NCBI GenBank assembly: GCA_003712125.1
Contig: RHLF01000003.1
Span: 124,001-188,000 of the forward strand
Direction of reading: 5' to 3'
From: Allomuricauda sp.
Lineage (GTDB): Bacteria; Bacteroidota; Bacteroidia; Flavobacteriales; Flavobacteriaceae
Length of the DNA stretch: 64,000 bases
The notes below the pieces were generated by a model that saw only the letters and a program-made list of their open reading frames with translations, was not told the DNA's origin and searched no databases. Positions 1 through 10,010 of the stretch are shown in pieces (position 1 is the stretch's first letter; each line of letters starts with the position of its first letter). Position numbers and translations under genes: made by a program.

Positions 1-1
1 T

Positions 2-298
2 GCCATGAGTTATGGACTTTCCTATGTTTTGGGTACAAAACATGGTATCGGAAATTGTTTGGTATTTCAACATCTGGATGCCTATTATCCTGAAGGAGTC
101 AACCTATTCAAGCAGATGATGCAAAAACATCACATACAATTACCAACCAATGTTTGTGCTGAGTTGAACGACTGCGATATGGATACCATGGTCAATGTTG
201 CGCTATCAATGGAACCCCTCTGGGAAAATGCCTTAGGCAAAGATTGGAAAAAGCGGGTGACCCCCGATATGCTGAAATCCATCTATCGAAAAATTTGA
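2..298 (+). CDS. Iron-containing alcohol dehydrogenase, KdnB-like, C-terminal part
   Basis: Only the last ~98 codons lie in the window; the frame is open at the left edge. The segment carries the helical C-terminus of group III metal-dependent alcohol dehydrogenases, with the metal-site region TKHGIGN and then YPEGVNLFKQMM. This version resembles the Bacteroidota enzymes annotated as 3-deoxy-alpha-D-manno-octulosonate 8-oxidase (KdnB), which would act on Kdo in lipopolysaccharide sugar synthesis. The family fold is fairly clear; the KdnB substrate is recalled similarity only. An acyltransferase gene follows 44 bp downstream on the same strand, so both may be co-transcribed in envelope metabolism. 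Confidence 0.6.
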   Translation, partial: AMSYGLSYVLGTKHGIGNCLVFQHLDAYYPEGVNLFKQMMQKHHIQLPTNVCAELNDCDMDTMVNVALSMEPLWENALGKDWKKRVTPDMLKSIYRKI

Positions 299-342
299 TA
301 GCTTACCCATCACAATTGTAACCCCCTAAAACCGAGTTTCCA

Positions 343-888
343 ATGCTGCATCATTTGGCAAAATTCATTTATTTCAAACTCATGGGTTGGAAGCTGTTGG
401 GTGAATTTCCCGAAGTCGACAAATGTGTGGTCATCGTTATTCCTCATACCCATTGGTATGACTTTCCCTTGGGGTTGTTGGTACGAAAAATAGTCAACAA
501 GGAAATCAATTACATCGGTAAAAAAAGCTTGTTTCGCGCCCCTTATGGATGGTTCTTCCGATGGACAGGGGGTACCCCGGTAGACCGTTCGAAAAACCAC
601 AATATGGTGGATGCTGTTGCGGCTATTTTTGAGCAAAAAAAGATTTTTCGTTTTGCACTGGCCCCAGAAGGTACGCGAAAAAAGGTGAAGGCCTTGCGTA
701 CAGGATTTTACTATATCGCAAAAAAGGCAGGGGTACCCATTGTTATGGTGGCTTTTGACTTTGCCAAAAAACAAGTAAAAATCTCAGCGCCTCTTTGGCC
801 CACTGAAAACCTGAATATGGACTTTCGAAAGGTGAGGCAATTTTATAAAGATGTAAAGGGTAAAGTGCCCGAAAACAGTTTTAATTGA
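343..888 (+). CDS. 1-acyl-sn-glycerol-3-phosphate acyltransferase (PlsC-like)
   Basis: A short (181 aa) lysophospholipid acyltransferase of the PlsC superfamily. It shows the HX4D catalytic motif in HTHWYD (about residues 36-41), the GGTPVDRS block (about 76-83) and the EGTR acyl-acceptor block (about 109-112). No clear membrane-spanning helix is needed; such enzymes sit on the inner face of the membrane and move acyl chains from acyl-ACP or acyl-CoA onto a glycerolipid. The substrate cannot be told from sequence. It follows the alcohol dehydrogenase closely and converges with the small secreted protein gene that ends 10 bp downstream. Confidence 0.85.
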   Translation: MLHHLAKFIYFKLMGWKLLGEFPEVDKCVVIVIPHTHWYDFPLGLLVRKIVNKEINYIGKKSLFRAPYGWFFRWTGGTPVDRSKNHNMVDAVAAIFEQKKIFRFALAPEGTRKKVKALRTGFYYIAKKAGVPIVMVAFDFAKKQVKISAPLWPTENLNMDFRKVRQFYKDVKGKVPENSFN

Positions 889-898
889 ATTTGCCCAA

Positions 899-1390
899 CT
901 AGGTTTTTTTCAAGATTTTTTCCTTTTTCGGGACTTCCTTCTTTTTCGTATTTCCCGGAAATACCAAATTCGTACTTGAATAGGAACCACCAAATGTTAC
1001 GGCAGCAGCATATACCTGTTGCATAGCATCGACCAGCTGGGCTTGAGAAAGTTCTTTTAGGGGATGGGTGTATACAGACCATATGATTTCATCACTCAGG
1101 GCATACTTCACATCCAAAACGGAATGAAAATTGGCCACAAGGGCATTCAATAGCTCATCTTCCTCTAGTTTTTGGCGTTCAACGATGGGGGAAATGATGC
1201 GCATGCGATTAGCCGTAGCATCGTAAATACAGATGAGCATTCTTTCATTGAACAAGAATTGTATGGTATTGTTCTGAACAGAAATGGTGTCCGCTTCTTG
1301 TTCGATGGTTTCAATTAATTTTTCGGGCGTCATTTGTTGGGCACTGAGGGTATAAAAGCAGCCAAAAACAAGTATGATGAAAATTCGCAT
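899..1390 (-). CDS. Small secreted protein of unknown function
   Basis: A 163-residue protein beginning with a plausible Sec signal peptide (MRIFIILVFGCFYTLSAQ), so exported to the periplasm. The middle alternates short helices and strands (residues ~20-125), loosely recalling YbjN or type III chaperone-like folds, but this is only an impression. The C-terminus is strongly basic (KKKEVPKKEKILKK). No catalytic motif is visible. It reads towards the acyltransferase gene and its stop lies 10 bp from that gene's stop. I do not recognise a function. Confidence 0.6.
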   Translation of the reverse strand: MRIFIILVFGCFYTLSAQQMTPEKLIETIEQEADTISVQNNTIQFLFNERMLICIYDATANRMRIISPIVERQKLEEDELLNALVANFHSVLDVKYALSDEIIWSVYTHPLKELSQAQLVDAMQQVYAAAVTFGGSYSSTNLVFPGNTKKKEVPKKEKILKKT

Positions 1391-1739
1391 AAAAAAACCG
1401 TTTTATTAAAGGTCGGTAAACTTGCGTGTTCTTTACCGAATCACGAACAAGTTTAACAAGGGCGAACCTCATCTTCCCAAAAAACCATGGGAATTTGGCA
1501 AATACAATCCGATTATCCGATATTTTGAACCATTGGTACAGTTTGTAAGGTTTGCTGTACAATTAAATGTTAATTTGAGCCAATGGATGGGAACATTACC
1601 GTTTTAAGAATGAACTGTAATCCAATCTTGAGCTTGTATTGCGAGAGTTTTTAATAAACATTTGTTCCCTTTCGGATTAAAGACACCCCACGTCTGCTGA
1701 GTCCTTTCCTTAGTTATGGTATAACCAAAACCAAACTAT
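1391..1739. other. Intergenic region without a recognised gene
   Basis: 349 bp between a leftward small secreted protein and the rightward intradiol-like gene. It should hold the promoters of both. I find no perfect TAnnTTTG box and no strong hairpin. Short open frames on both strands cross the middle, but neither has a recognisable motif. Confidence 0.4.
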
Positions 1740-2276
1740 ATGGAAAAAACTACTCCGAGAAGATCTTTTTTGGAAAAATCCTTAAAAGCCAGTGTGGCAT
1801 TGGCAATAGGTTCATCCACAATGCCCGCAATGGCATTTGAAAATGGCAATCACAAGACTTCGAGAACCAATTTGCGTACCCTTCCGTTCGGTAAGTATGT
1901 ATCGGTTGAAGGTACCATTTTCGAAAAGGACGGTCGAACTCCCCTTAGCAATGCAACAGTTGAGGTTTGGCATTTGTCACCGGGCTCCGAAACAATTGGA
2001 CACCAAGGCGAACTAAAAACTGACGCTGCAGGGGCTTACCATATGTTAACCGACATCCCCAATCGCGAGTTCGGTAAACACCATAAAATACATTTTAAGG
2101 TGAGCCGAGATGGGGATTCCTATACTACAGAACTTTCATTCAATGGGTATGGGGCCTACATCTCAGGAAAACATTGGGAAGAAAATAGACAATTGGAGGA
2201 TCACTTGCTTTTCCCAACACACGAGACTTTTTTAAACAAAACCACAATTCAATTCAATTTAACATTCAACTACTAA
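1740..2276 (+). CDS. Tat-exported intradiol dioxygenase-like protein
   Basis: A 178-residue protein with a twin-arginine type leader (PRRSFLEKS, then a hydrophobic stretch ending near MPAMA), so probably exported folded. The rest is a transthyretin/intradiol dioxygenase-like beta sandwich: the stretch from VSVEGTIFEKDGRTPLSNATVEVW through the GAY turn and KIHFKV resembles the catalytic domain of protocatechuate and catechol dioxygenases. In the true enzymes iron is held by two Tyr and two His; here the usual HIHF motif reads KIHF and the preceding Tyr motif is not evident, so catalysis is doubtful. It lies 10 bp before the tail-collar gene and is probably co-transcribed with it. Confidence 0.7.
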   Translation: MEKTTPRRSFLEKSLKASVALAIGSSTMPAMAFENGNHKTSRTNLRTLPFGKYVSVEGTIFEKDGRTPLSNATVEVWHLSPGSETIGHQGELKTDAAGAYHMLTDIPNREFGKHHKIHFKVSRDGDSYTTELSFNGYGAYISGKHWEENRQLEDHLLFPTHETFLNKTTIQFNLTFNY

Positions 2277-2286
2277 ATCTTATTTT

Positions 2287-2799
2287 ATGGAACCATTTTT
2301 AGGACAAATTATCATGTTTGGAGGCAATTTTGCGCCACGAGGCTGGGCGTTATGTCAGGGTCAATTGTTGCCTATATCTTCGAATCAAGCTTTATTCTCA
2401 ATTTTAGGAACAATTTATGGCGGTGATGGCAGAACTACTTTTGCGTTACCAGATTTAAGAGGGCGTGCTCCTATTCAACAAGGTTCAGGTCCAGGCTTAA
2501 GTTCTATTAATTTAGGAGAAAAAGCCGGTTCAGAATCCCATACCCTACTTGTTAATAATTTACCGGCCCATAACCATGGTTTTGCCCTGCCGATGAAGGC
2601 TGAAGGCGATACTGATAATCCAGCCGGTGGCTTTGTTGCAGGAGATGGGACCAACTCTTTTGGCACTGTATCTGATAGTACTGGAGGGGCAGGAACTACC
2701 TCAAATACCGGGGGTAATACAGCTGTAAACCATAGAGATCCTTTTTTGGGGGTGAACTTCATTATTGCACTACAAGGAACGTTCCCTTCTAGAAGTTAA
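2287..2799 (+). CDS. Phage tail-collar domain protein (microcystin-dependent protein family)
   Basis: A 170-residue protein with the tail-collar fold. The N-terminus has the family pattern FGGNFAPRGWALCQGQLLPI (residues ~11-30), followed by YGGDGRTTFALPDLRGR (~44-60), a Gly/Thr-rich loop region and the C-terminal NFIIALQGTFPSR. Chromosomal copies of this family occur widely outside prophages and their role is unclear; phage versions sit in tail fibres. There is no signal peptide. No other phage genes are nearby. It sits between an exported intradiol-like protein and a giant T9SS surface protein in the same orientation, so a surface or adhesion-related role is possible but inferred. Confidence 0.85.
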   Translation: MEPFLGQIIMFGGNFAPRGWALCQGQLLPISSNQALFSILGTIYGGDGRTTFALPDLRGRAPIQQGSGPGLSSINLGEKAGSESHTLLVNNLPAHNHGFALPMKAEGDTDNPAGGFVAGDGTNSFGTVSDSTGGAGTTSNTGGNTAVNHRDPFLGVNFIIALQGTFPSRS

Positions 2800-2844
2800 G
2801 AAAGTACAATACCGTTAAACCCCACACCAACTAAAACAATCAGC

Positions 2845-5800
2845 ATGAGAAAAATTACGCTGTTGCTGACCGCGCTAATGGTCAGTTTGTATTCATATAG
2901 CCAGACCACCTTAGAAACAGGAGATATTGCCTTTCTAGGTTCAAATGTCCAAGGGGCAACAAATAGCGATGATTCGTTCGCCTTTGTACTCTTAAAAGAC
3001 ATTGAAGACGGTACCCAAATTATCTTTACCGATCGAGGTTGGGATAGTTCTTCGGGCGCCTTAACCAGTTTCGCTGGTGATGGTGAGTTTACCTGGACAG
3101 CATCAGGAGCCATGTCGGCTGGTGACATTGTGACCCTTGATTTGGGCCCTTTATTCCCCGCGGCTTATGCACTGATTGGAGATCAATTGTTTGCCATACA
3201 AGGGAGTATTGCCGCTCCCACTTTTATAGCAGGACTGCAATTTAACGAGGTGAACACTGGAGGATCTGATGCGGATTGGGATGGTGTGGCCGATACCAAT
3301 TCTACATCGCAATTACCGCCAAGCCTCACAACGGGCGATACGGCGGTTCGTCTAGTGACAGCTGGGGGATTGGAGCAAAACAATTGGCAGTTTAGTTGTG
3401 ATTTGGCCGGTGGTTCACCAGTTACCGGCTCACCAAGTGCTATAAGAGCGGTATTACATAACAGAGCCAACTGGAATAGCAGTGATATTTCGGCATTTAA
3501 TCCAACTGCAAATGCTGGTTGTTCAGTTTCTGTCATAGTTTTTGATCCCTTTATAACTACTTGGAAAACGGATAACCCGGCACTTTCACCTTCCGACCAA
3601 ATAACCATACCTACCTTTCCAGGGGAAACGTATAATTATTCTGTGGATTGGGGTGATGGTACCACTTCTGAAAATGTGATGGGTGATATCTCGCACACTT
3701 ATGATACCCCAGGAACATATTCCGTTGCTATTACGGGAGATTTCCCTCGAATATATTTTCAACCAACCGATTCTGACAGAAACAAAATAATCGCAGTTGA
3801 GCAGTGGGGAGATATTGCGTGGACTTCGATGGAATTTGCCTTTGTGGGTTGTGGCAATATGGATGTTACTGCCACTGATGTACCGGATTTGAGTAATGTT
3901 ACCACTGTTGAATCTATATTTTTTGGTTGTGCAAATCTGGTAGGGAATTCGTCCTTTGAATCTTGGGATGTTTCTAACATCACCGATATGGATGGATTCT
4001 TCGCTTCTTGTACGCTGTTTAATCAAGATATTTCTGGATGGGACGTGTCGAATGTAAATTCAATGTCAGGCATGTTTTTTTGGGCAAGTACATTTAACCA
4101 AGATATATCAAGTTGGGATGTTTCAAATGTAGGCGCAATGGGGCAAATGTTTCAGCTGGCTTCATCATTTAACCAAGACTTGAATTTGTGGGACACCAGT
4201 AGTGTTTTTACCATGGGTAATATGTTTACAGACGCTACTGCCTTTAATGGGAATATCTCAAATTGGGACACTTCAACGGTATTCATTTTTACGGCAATGT
4301 TCCAAAATGCAACCAGTTTTAATGGTGCAATTGGTTCGTGGAATACGGGAGGAGGCCAATTTATGAGCAATATGTTTGATGGAGCATCAAGTTTTGATCA
4401 AGACCTGAGTCAATGGAACATTTCTAATGCTACCGAAATGAATGCATTTTTTGATGGCTCTGGACTTTCCAATGAGAATTATGAAAAAGCATTAATCGGA
4501 TGGGAACAGTTACCTTTCTTACAAAATGGGGTACAATTTGGTGCACTTCAAAACCAATATTGTTCGGCTGAGATTGCCCGTCAAAATATTATTGATACCT
4601 ATAATTGGACCATTAATGATGGTGGCCGTGCTGTTGACTGTCAACGCCCATTTGTAACAACTTGGAAGACCGATAATATTGGTGTTTCGGAAGACAATCA
4701 AATTACGATACCCACTTTACTGGGAGAAACCTATAACTATACAGTACATTGGGGAGATGGCACTTCAGATACTAATGTTACGGGGAATATAACACATACC
4801 TATGGCGCGCCGGGAACCTATATGGTATCCATTTCTGGAGTTTTTCCGGCAATTAGTTTTGATGGTTCACAAGTCAATCCATCACCTGCGATTGACGATA
4901 GGGAGAAAATTCTGACGGTTAATCAATGGGGTGATATCAATTGGACTTCTATGCAAACCGCATTTTATGGCTGTTCGAACCTTGATGTTATTGCCACGGA
5001 TATCCCTGATTTAAGCGGTGTGCTTTCGATGGGAGGTATGTTTCAAAATTGTACTTCTCTTGTAGGTAATGCCAACTTTTCCAATTGGGATACCTCTTCA
5101 GTAACCAATATGACTGGTGTTTTCAATCAATGTACACAGTTCAACCAGGACATAGGTGGCTGGGATGTTTCGCAGGTAGAATTGATGATTGCCACGTTTG
5201 CAGGGGCAACAGCCTTTAATCAAGACTTAAGTGGTTGGGATGTAAGTAAGGTGACCAATATGCTGGCCATGTTCGCTATTACATCGGCATTTGATCAAGA
5301 CCTTAGCATTTGGGACACCTCTTCCGTTATAGATATGTCTTTTATGTTTTCGGAAGCAATTGCTTTTAATCAAAATATTGGTGATTGGGATGTTTCGAGC
5401 GTTTCTGAAATGGTTAATATGTTTAACGATTCTGGACTTTCCAATGAAAACTATGACAATATCCTCATAGGATGGAGCCAATTACCTTCATTACAGAATG
5501 GAGTGACCCTCGATGCACCCCAAAACGAGTTTTGTCTTTCTGAATCGGCTCGGCAAAGTATAATAGATACCTATAACTGGACCATCAATGATGCAGGTAA
5601 AGCAGTTGACTGCCAAAGTCCCTTTGTAACCACTTGGAAAACTGATAACCCTGGCGCTTCAGCAGATAATCAGATTACCATTCCCACTTTTACTGGTGAA
5701 ACTTATGATTATACTGTTGATTGGGGAGATGGTACCTCCGATACCAACGTAACTGGTGACATTACGCATACCTACACCACCCCGGGAATATATACGGTTT

Positions 5801-8800
5801 CCATAACCGGCGATTTTCCAAGAATCTATTTCAATTTTAGTGGTGATTCGACTAAGATTTTATCGGTTGATCAATGGGGAGACCAAGTTTGGTCTTCAAT
5901 GAACAGTGCGTTTGGAGGATGCTCAAATTTGGATGTATTGGCATCAGATAATCCCAATCTTTCCAATAGCACCGACATGACTTTTATGTTTGCTGGTTGT
6001 GAATCCTTGCAGGGAACCGGAGCATTCAATACTTGGGATACCAGTTCAATTACCCTTATGACCTCACTTTTTTCAGGAGCTACCAGCTTCAATCAAAATA
6101 TTAGTGCTTGGAATACGAGTTCGGTAACAATGATGGATTTTATGTTCTCAAATGCTACGGTTTTTAATCAAGACATTAGTGCCTGGAACACCGGATCGGT
6201 CATGGATATGAAAATTATGTTCGAAAGTGCGCTTGCCTTTAATCAACCGATAGGTAATTGGGATACCGGTCAAGTTAGCAATATGCAAGGTATGTTTTCC
6301 AATGCGACTATGTTTGACCAAAACATAGGTAATTGGGATACCAGCTTAGTGACAAATATGGGAAGTATGTTTTTAGGGGCTACTTCTTTTAATCAAGATA
6401 TAGGTAATTGGGATACGGGATTAGTTATAAATATGAATTCGATGTTCGCCAATACCACAGCATTTAATCAGGATATTGGTGGTTGGAATACAAGTGCCGT
6501 GAGCGAATTTGATGATATGTTTTTATCGGCGTTAGCATTTGACCAAGACTTAGGTGATTGGGATATCAGTGCTGCAACTAGAATGGATGAGATGTTCTTT
6601 AATGTAGGCCTCTCACAAGAAAATTATGACAAAACCATAATTGGTTGGAGGACTTTAAGCCCTGGAGAGCTTCAAATACCATCAAATATCATATTTGATG
6701 GCGGTACCAGTACTTTCTGTTTATCCGAAAATGCCCGTCAAGAATTGATTGATGATTTTGGTTGGACCATAAATGATGGGGGATTGAACTGCCCTCCTCT
6801 GAATATTTTGGTATACAACCTAATCAATGCAGATGACAATAGCATCATTCAACCTTTGGTTGACGGCGCAGTTATTGACGTAAACAGCCTGCCAACCAAC
6901 AACCTGAATATTGAAGTGATAACCACTTCAGATGTAGAAAGCGTACAGCTGCAATTGACTGGAGCGCAGAGCAAGACCATGACCGAGAATTTTGCGCCCT
7001 ACGCCTTGTTCGGGGATGTTTCTGGCGATTTCAACGCCAATAATTTCCCCTTGGGCATGTATACTTTAGAATCGACAGCCTATTCAGGCAACGGTCTAAG
7101 TGGTGCCATGGGAACGCCCTTGGCCATCAGTTTTGAGTTGGTTGATGGCGTGCCCGCAGATTTTGAAGTTGTGTTTACAGAAATCAACCAACCCACTACC
7201 TGTGGCGGTTTTGGTTCTAGAAATGGATTCATCTCGGGTCCTGCAGGATTTTATGAAATAGACTTAAGTGGACCTGTTGGGTTTAGCGACCCCCTAGTCA
7301 TTGAATTGGTCACAGACCAACGTACATTTAGTCTACCCTCCCTTTCGGCCGGAGATTATGTGTTCAGTGTGACACAACAAAGTTCGGGTGTGACTGAACT
7401 AGTGTTGTTCACCATGGTTGATCCCGATCCACCGGCTGTTAGTTTGGCTCCCTTTGCTTCGGTAAATGAGGGTGATGCTGCATTTACCCTCACCGGAGGT
7501 CTGCCCGAGGGAGGTACCTATAGCGGAACAGGGGTCTCTAGTGGCATGTTTGACCCCCAAGCGGTTGGGGCAGGTACTTATGATATTGTATATACCTATA
7601 CCGACCCGTCAACCCTTTGTGAAGGTTCGGCTACCCAACAAATTACAGTTTTGGGTGATGTTCCGACCACCCTTGGGGTAACCAGTTTTAATCTGATCAA
7701 TGCCGATACCGATGCCATTATCCAAGTTTTGGTCAATGGGGCGGTTATTGACTTAAACACCTTACCTACCGATAACCTTAACATTCAGGCGGTAACAACA
7801 AACGACGTGGAAAGTGTTGCATTGCAACTTAGTGGAGATAAGAACACCTCTAGAACTGAAAATGTAGCCCCTTATGCTGTTTTTGGTGATGTGGCGGGCG
7901 ATTATGCAGGAATGGTCTTGGGTGTGGGTAATTTTAGTATTGCCGCAACACCCTATAGTGGTAACGGTTTAACAGGTACCATGGGAACCGGTTTGACGGT
8001 AAACTTTAGTATTGTTGATGATCCGGGGCCAGACTTGACGCCACCTACAATCTCACTTTTGGGTAGCAATCCTTTGAACATCGTTCAGGGGAGTCCGTAT
8101 GCAGAACAAGGGGCGACCGCGTTTGATGCCGTGGATGGCGACATTACAGGATTAATTGTTATTGACGCGAGTGCGGTTGATTTAAATACCTTGGGTAGCT
8201 ACGACGTTACCTATAACGTCATAGATGCTGCTGGTAACCCAGCGGCGGAAGTGATACGAACTGTAATCGTCATCGAAGCTGTTGAAGAAACGAGCCTTAT
8301 GGTATTGGATAGTAGCGACGATAGTTTTTTATTCTATTTAAGTGATGGATTGCAAATACCATTAAGTGAGGTCGATGGACTATTATTGGGTGTTGTGTTC
8401 GAACCAGACCCCGCGGCTAGCTTCGTGAGCTTTAGTCTTTCTGGGCCCATAAGTCAGACGCGAAATGAAGGTCAAGCGCCCTTCTCACTTTTTGGTGACA
8501 TTGGCGTTGATATACAAGGCGCATCCTTTCCTGTTGGCAATTATACCTTGGTCGCCAATCCGAATATAGGGCCTACGGTAACCGTAGCATTCACCATATT
8601 CAATGATTTGCCTCCTGCCTTACCACCGCCCAACCGATTGAGCATTTGGCCCAACCCTTCCAATGTCGTGGCACATGCCAATTTTGAGCGGCCCATAGAA
8701 ATTCAAAAAATCATGGTTTTTGATATGAAGGGGCGATTGGTGAAAACCTATCCCGTAAAGTCAGTTGGTAGCGCCACAGATTTTGAATTGGATGTGCAAG

Positions 8801-8883
8801 ACCTACCGGCAGGTGCGTATTTTGTTAGAACACAAGATGAAATGGGATTTCATTTTCAAAAACAGATGATCATCAAGAAATAA
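2845..8883 (+). CDS. Giant BspA-family repeat surface protein with T9SS sorting domain
   Basis: A 2012-residue secreted protein. It starts with a Sec signal peptide (residues 1-20, ending SYSYSQ) and an N-terminal beta domain (~21-230). Three homologous blocks follow (starting near 235, 602 and 926). Each opens with TTWKTDN, continues with a PKD-like segment (WGDGT...HTY) and then a series of DUF285/BspA leucine-rich-like repeats of about 24 residues with the core FNQDI..WDTS.VTNM..MF. Each ends with a cysteine-containing segment and WTIND. Beta-sandwich domains fill 1320-1730, a DUF5011-like domain lies at about 1733-1812, and residues 1931-2012 form a type A Por secretion C-terminal domain (WPNPS...GRLVKTY...GAYFVR). 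It should be exported by the type IX system and anchored on the surface, probably in adhesion. Ligand unknown. Confidence 0.9.
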   Translation: MRKITLLLTALMVSLYSYSQTTLETGDIAFLGSNVQGATNSDDSFAFVLLKDIEDGTQIIFTDRGWDSSSGALTSFAGDGEFTWTASGAMSAGDIVTLDLGPLFPAAYALIGDQLFAIQGSIAAPTFIAGLQFNEVNTGGSDADWDGVADTNSTSQLPPSLTTGDTAVRLVTAGGLEQNNWQFSCDLAGGSPVTGSPSAIRAVLHNRANWNSSDISAFNPTANAGCSVSVIVFDPFITTWKTDNPALSPSDQITIPTFPGETYNYSVDWGDGTTSENVMGDISHTYDTPGTYSVAITGDFPRIYFQPTDSDRNKIIAVEQWGDIAWTSMEFAFVGCGNMDVTATDVPDLSNVTTVESIFFGCANLVGNSSFESWDVSNITDMDGFFASCTLFNQDISGWDVSNVNSMSGMFFWASTFNQDISSWDVSNVGAMGQMFQLASSFNQDLNLWDTSSVFTMGNMFTDATAFNGNISNWDTSTVFIFTAMFQNATSFNGAIGSWNTGGGQFMSNMFDGASSFDQDLSQWNISNATEMNAFFDGSGLSNENYEKALIGWEQLPFLQNGVQFGALQNQYCSAEIARQNIIDTYNWTINDGGRAVDCQRPFVTTWKTDNIGVSEDNQITIPTLLGETYNYTVHWGDGTSDTNVTGNITHTYGAPGTYMVSISGVFPAISFDGSQVNPSPAIDDREKILTVNQWGDINWTSMQTAFYGCSNLDVIATDIPDLSGVLSMGGMFQNCTSLVGNANFSNWDTSSVTNMTGVFNQCTQFNQDIGGWDVSQVELMIATFAGATAFNQDLSGWDVSKVTNMLAMFAITSAFDQDLSIWDTSSVIDMSFMFSEAIAFNQNIGDWDVSSVSEMVNMFNDSGLSNENYDNILIGWSQLPSLQNGVTLDAPQNEFCLSESARQSIIDTYNWTINDAGKAVDCQSPFVTTWKTDNPGASADNQITIPTFTGETYDYTVDWGDGTSDTNVTGDITHTYTTPGIYTVSITGDFPRIYFNFSGDSTKILSVDQWGDQVWSSMNSAFGGCSNLDVLASDNPNLSNSTDMTFMFAGCESLQGTGAFNTWDTSSITLMTSLFSGATSFNQNISAWNTSSVTMMDFMFSNATVFNQDISAWNTGSVMDMKIMFESALAFNQPIGNWDTGQVSNMQGMFSNATMFDQNIGNWDTSLVTNMGSMFLGATSFNQDIGNWDTGLVINMNSMFANTTAFNQDIGGWNTSAVSEFDDMFLSALAFDQDLGDWDISAATRMDEMFFNVGLSQENYDKTIIGWRTLSPGELQIPSNIIFDGGTSTFCLSENARQELIDDFGWTINDGGLNCPPLNILVYNLINADDNSIIQPLVDGAVIDVNSLPTNNLNIEVITTSDVESVQLQLTGAQSKTMTENFAPYALFGDVSGDFNANNFPLGMYTLESTAYSGNGLSGAMGTPLAISFELVDGVPADFEVVFTEINQPTTCGGFGSRNGFISGPAGFYEIDLSGPVGFSDPLVIELVTDQRTFSLPSLSAGDYVFSVTQQSSGVTELVLFTMVDPDPPAVSLAPFASVNEGDAAFTLTGGLPEGGTYSGTGVSSGMFDPQAVGAGTYDIVYTYTDPSTLCEGSATQQITVLGDVPTTLGVTSFNLINADTDAIIQVLVNGAVIDLNTLPTDNLNIQAVTTNDVESVALQLSGDKNTSRTENVAPYAVFGDVAGDYAGMVLGVGNFSIAATPYSGNGLTGTMGTGLTVNFSIVDDPGPDLTPPTISLLGSNPLNIVQGSPYAEQGATAFDAVDGDITGLIVIDASAVDLNTLGSYDVTYNVIDAAGNPAAEVIRTVIVIEAVEETSLMVLDSSDDSFLFYLSDGLQIPLSEVDGLLLGVVFEPDPAASFVSFSLSGPISQTRNEGQAPFSLFGDIGVDIQGASFPVGNYTLVANPNIGPTVTVAFTIFNDLPPALPPPNRLSIWPNPSNVVAHANFERPIEIQKIMVFDMKGRLVKTYPVKSVGSATDFELDVQDLPAGAYFVRTQDEMGFHFQKQMIIKK

Positions 8884-8896
8884 GACAATAGCATGG

Positions 8897-8930
8897 AAAA
8901 AAAGCGGCTGAAAGAGCCGCTTTTTTTTAT
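8897..8930. terminator. Bidirectional intrinsic terminator
   Basis: A 9-bp stem (AAAGCGGCT at 8901-8909 with AGCCGCTTT at 8915-8923) with a five-base loop. It has an A-run on the left and a T-run on the right. It can end transcripts of the BspA gene from the left and of yebC from the right; the yebC stop codon lies in the T-run. Confidence 0.85.
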
Positions 8931-9637
8931 TCCTTCATGGTGTGGTATACATTCTGCACATCGTCATCCTCCTCGATGAGGTCTAAGAGTTTTTCGATAT
9001 CGGCAGTTTGTTCTTCGGTAAGTTCTTTGGTGACCTGTGGAATACGTTCGAAACCGGATGATAATATCTCGGTGCCACGTGTTTCGAGTTCTTTTTGTAT
9101 ATCGCCAAAACTTTCGAAAGGCGCATAGATCAAGATACCGTCTTCATCCACAAAAACCTCTTCGGCTCCAAAATCGATCATATCCAATTCCAGTTCCTCC
9201 GGATCAATGCCTTCGGCTGGAATTCGAAAATTACAGGTGTGGTCAAACATAAACTCAACCGAACCTGAGGTACCCAAACTTCCGTTACATTTATTAAAAT
9301 AACTTCGAACATTGGCAACGGTACGGGTATTGTTATCGGTGGCCGTTTCAATCAAAATAGCTACACCATGAGGCCCGTATCCCTCAAAAAGTACTTCTTT
9401 GTAGTCACCCTGACTTTTATCTGAAGCGCGTTTAATGGCTCGTTCAATATTGTCTTTGGGCATATTGACCGCCTTGGCATTTTGAATTACCGCACGCAAC
9501 CTTGAATTGGCATCAGGATCTGGACCTCCTTCCTTAACGGCCATGACAATATCTTTTCCAATTCGGGTAAATGCTTTGGACATGGCTGCCCAACGCTTCA
9601 TCTTACGTGCTTTTCGAAATTCAAATGCTCTTCCCAT
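8927..9637 (-). CDS. yebC: YebC/PmpR family protein (TACO1 homologue)
   Basis: A 236-residue protein matching the full length of the YebC family. Family hallmarks are the N-terminal MGRAFEFRKARKMKRWAAMSK, then AVKEGGPDPDANSRLR, NMPKDNIERAIKRA and LFEGYGPHGVAILIE. Members were described as DNA-binding regulators; recent work on the family links them to translation of proline-rich stretches, in line with mitochondrial TACO1. Cytosolic. It is transcribed leftward and ends in the shared terminator. The pterin dehydratase gene starts about 70 bp upstream of it. Confidence 0.93.
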   Translation of the reverse strand: MGRAFEFRKARKMKRWAAMSKAFTRIGKDIVMAVKEGGPDPDANSRLRAVIQNAKAVNMPKDNIERAIKRASDKSQGDYKEVLFEGYGPHGVAILIETATDNNTRTVANVRSYFNKCNGSLGTSGSVEFMFDHTCNFRIPAEGIDPEELELDMIDFGAEEVFVDEDGILIYAPFESFGDIQKELETRGTEILSSGFERIPQVTKELTEEQTADIEKLLDLIEEDDDVQNVYHTMKE

Positions 9638-9703
9638 AGTTTAAGGTGCTTCTTGCGGCAAATTTAACAAAAGAGTAAATTAATTGTTCTTGGAATGATA
9701 GGT

Positions 9704-9991
9704 CTAGTTGGCATTGACCAGCTGTTCAATGGCCCCTGCCAGTCTAAAGTCTTTTTTGGTCACGCCCCCAGCATCATGGGTATTGAGATTGATGGTGAGC
9801 GTATTGTATACATTTTCCCAGTCGGGGTGGTGATTTTGCGCCTCACATTCAAACGCTATTCGCGTCATGGTGGCAAAGGTTTCCCTAAAATCCTTGAATT
9901 TGAAGACCTTCACGATCGAACCGTTTTGGTAGCTCCAACCTTTCAGGTCTTGCAACAGGATTGTAATTTCTTTTTCGGTCAATTTTTCCAT
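9704..9991 (-). CDS. 4a-hydroxytetrahydrobiopterin dehydratase (PCD/DCoH family)
   Basis: A 95-residue protein when started at MEKLTEKE. That start fits the family's normal length and avoids overlap with the upstream SDR gene; a longer frame reaches 10036. The active-site block is present as NHHPDWENVYN (two adjacent His, then Pro-Asp-Trp), with the later HDAGGVTKKD motif that includes the third conserved His. The enzyme dehydrates pterin-4a-carbinolamine and so recycles tetrahydrobiopterin after aromatic amino acid hydroxylation. No hydroxylase gene is in the window. It follows the SDR gene by 19 bp and may share its transcript. Confidence 0.9.
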   Translation of the reverse strand: MEKLTEKEITILLQDLKGWSYQNGSIVKVFKFKDFRETFATMTRIAFECEAQNHHPDWENVYNTLTINLNTHDAGGVTKKDFRLAGAIEQLVNAN

Positions 9992-10010
9992 GGGAATAAA
10001 GGTAAAAAAA

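Noticed and set aside
1422-1607. 61-codon frame between the small secreted protein and the intradiol-like gene
   Set aside because: Composition is not convincing and an equally long frame runs on the opposite strand; no support for either.
2287-2799. Tail-collar gene as evidence of a prophage
   Set aside because: No capsid, portal, terminase or lysis genes nearby; this family commonly occurs alone on chromosomes.
4000-6600. Short repeats in the BspA gene as a DNA-level repeat array
   Set aside because: They follow codon periodicity of the DUF285 protein repeat within one long frame.
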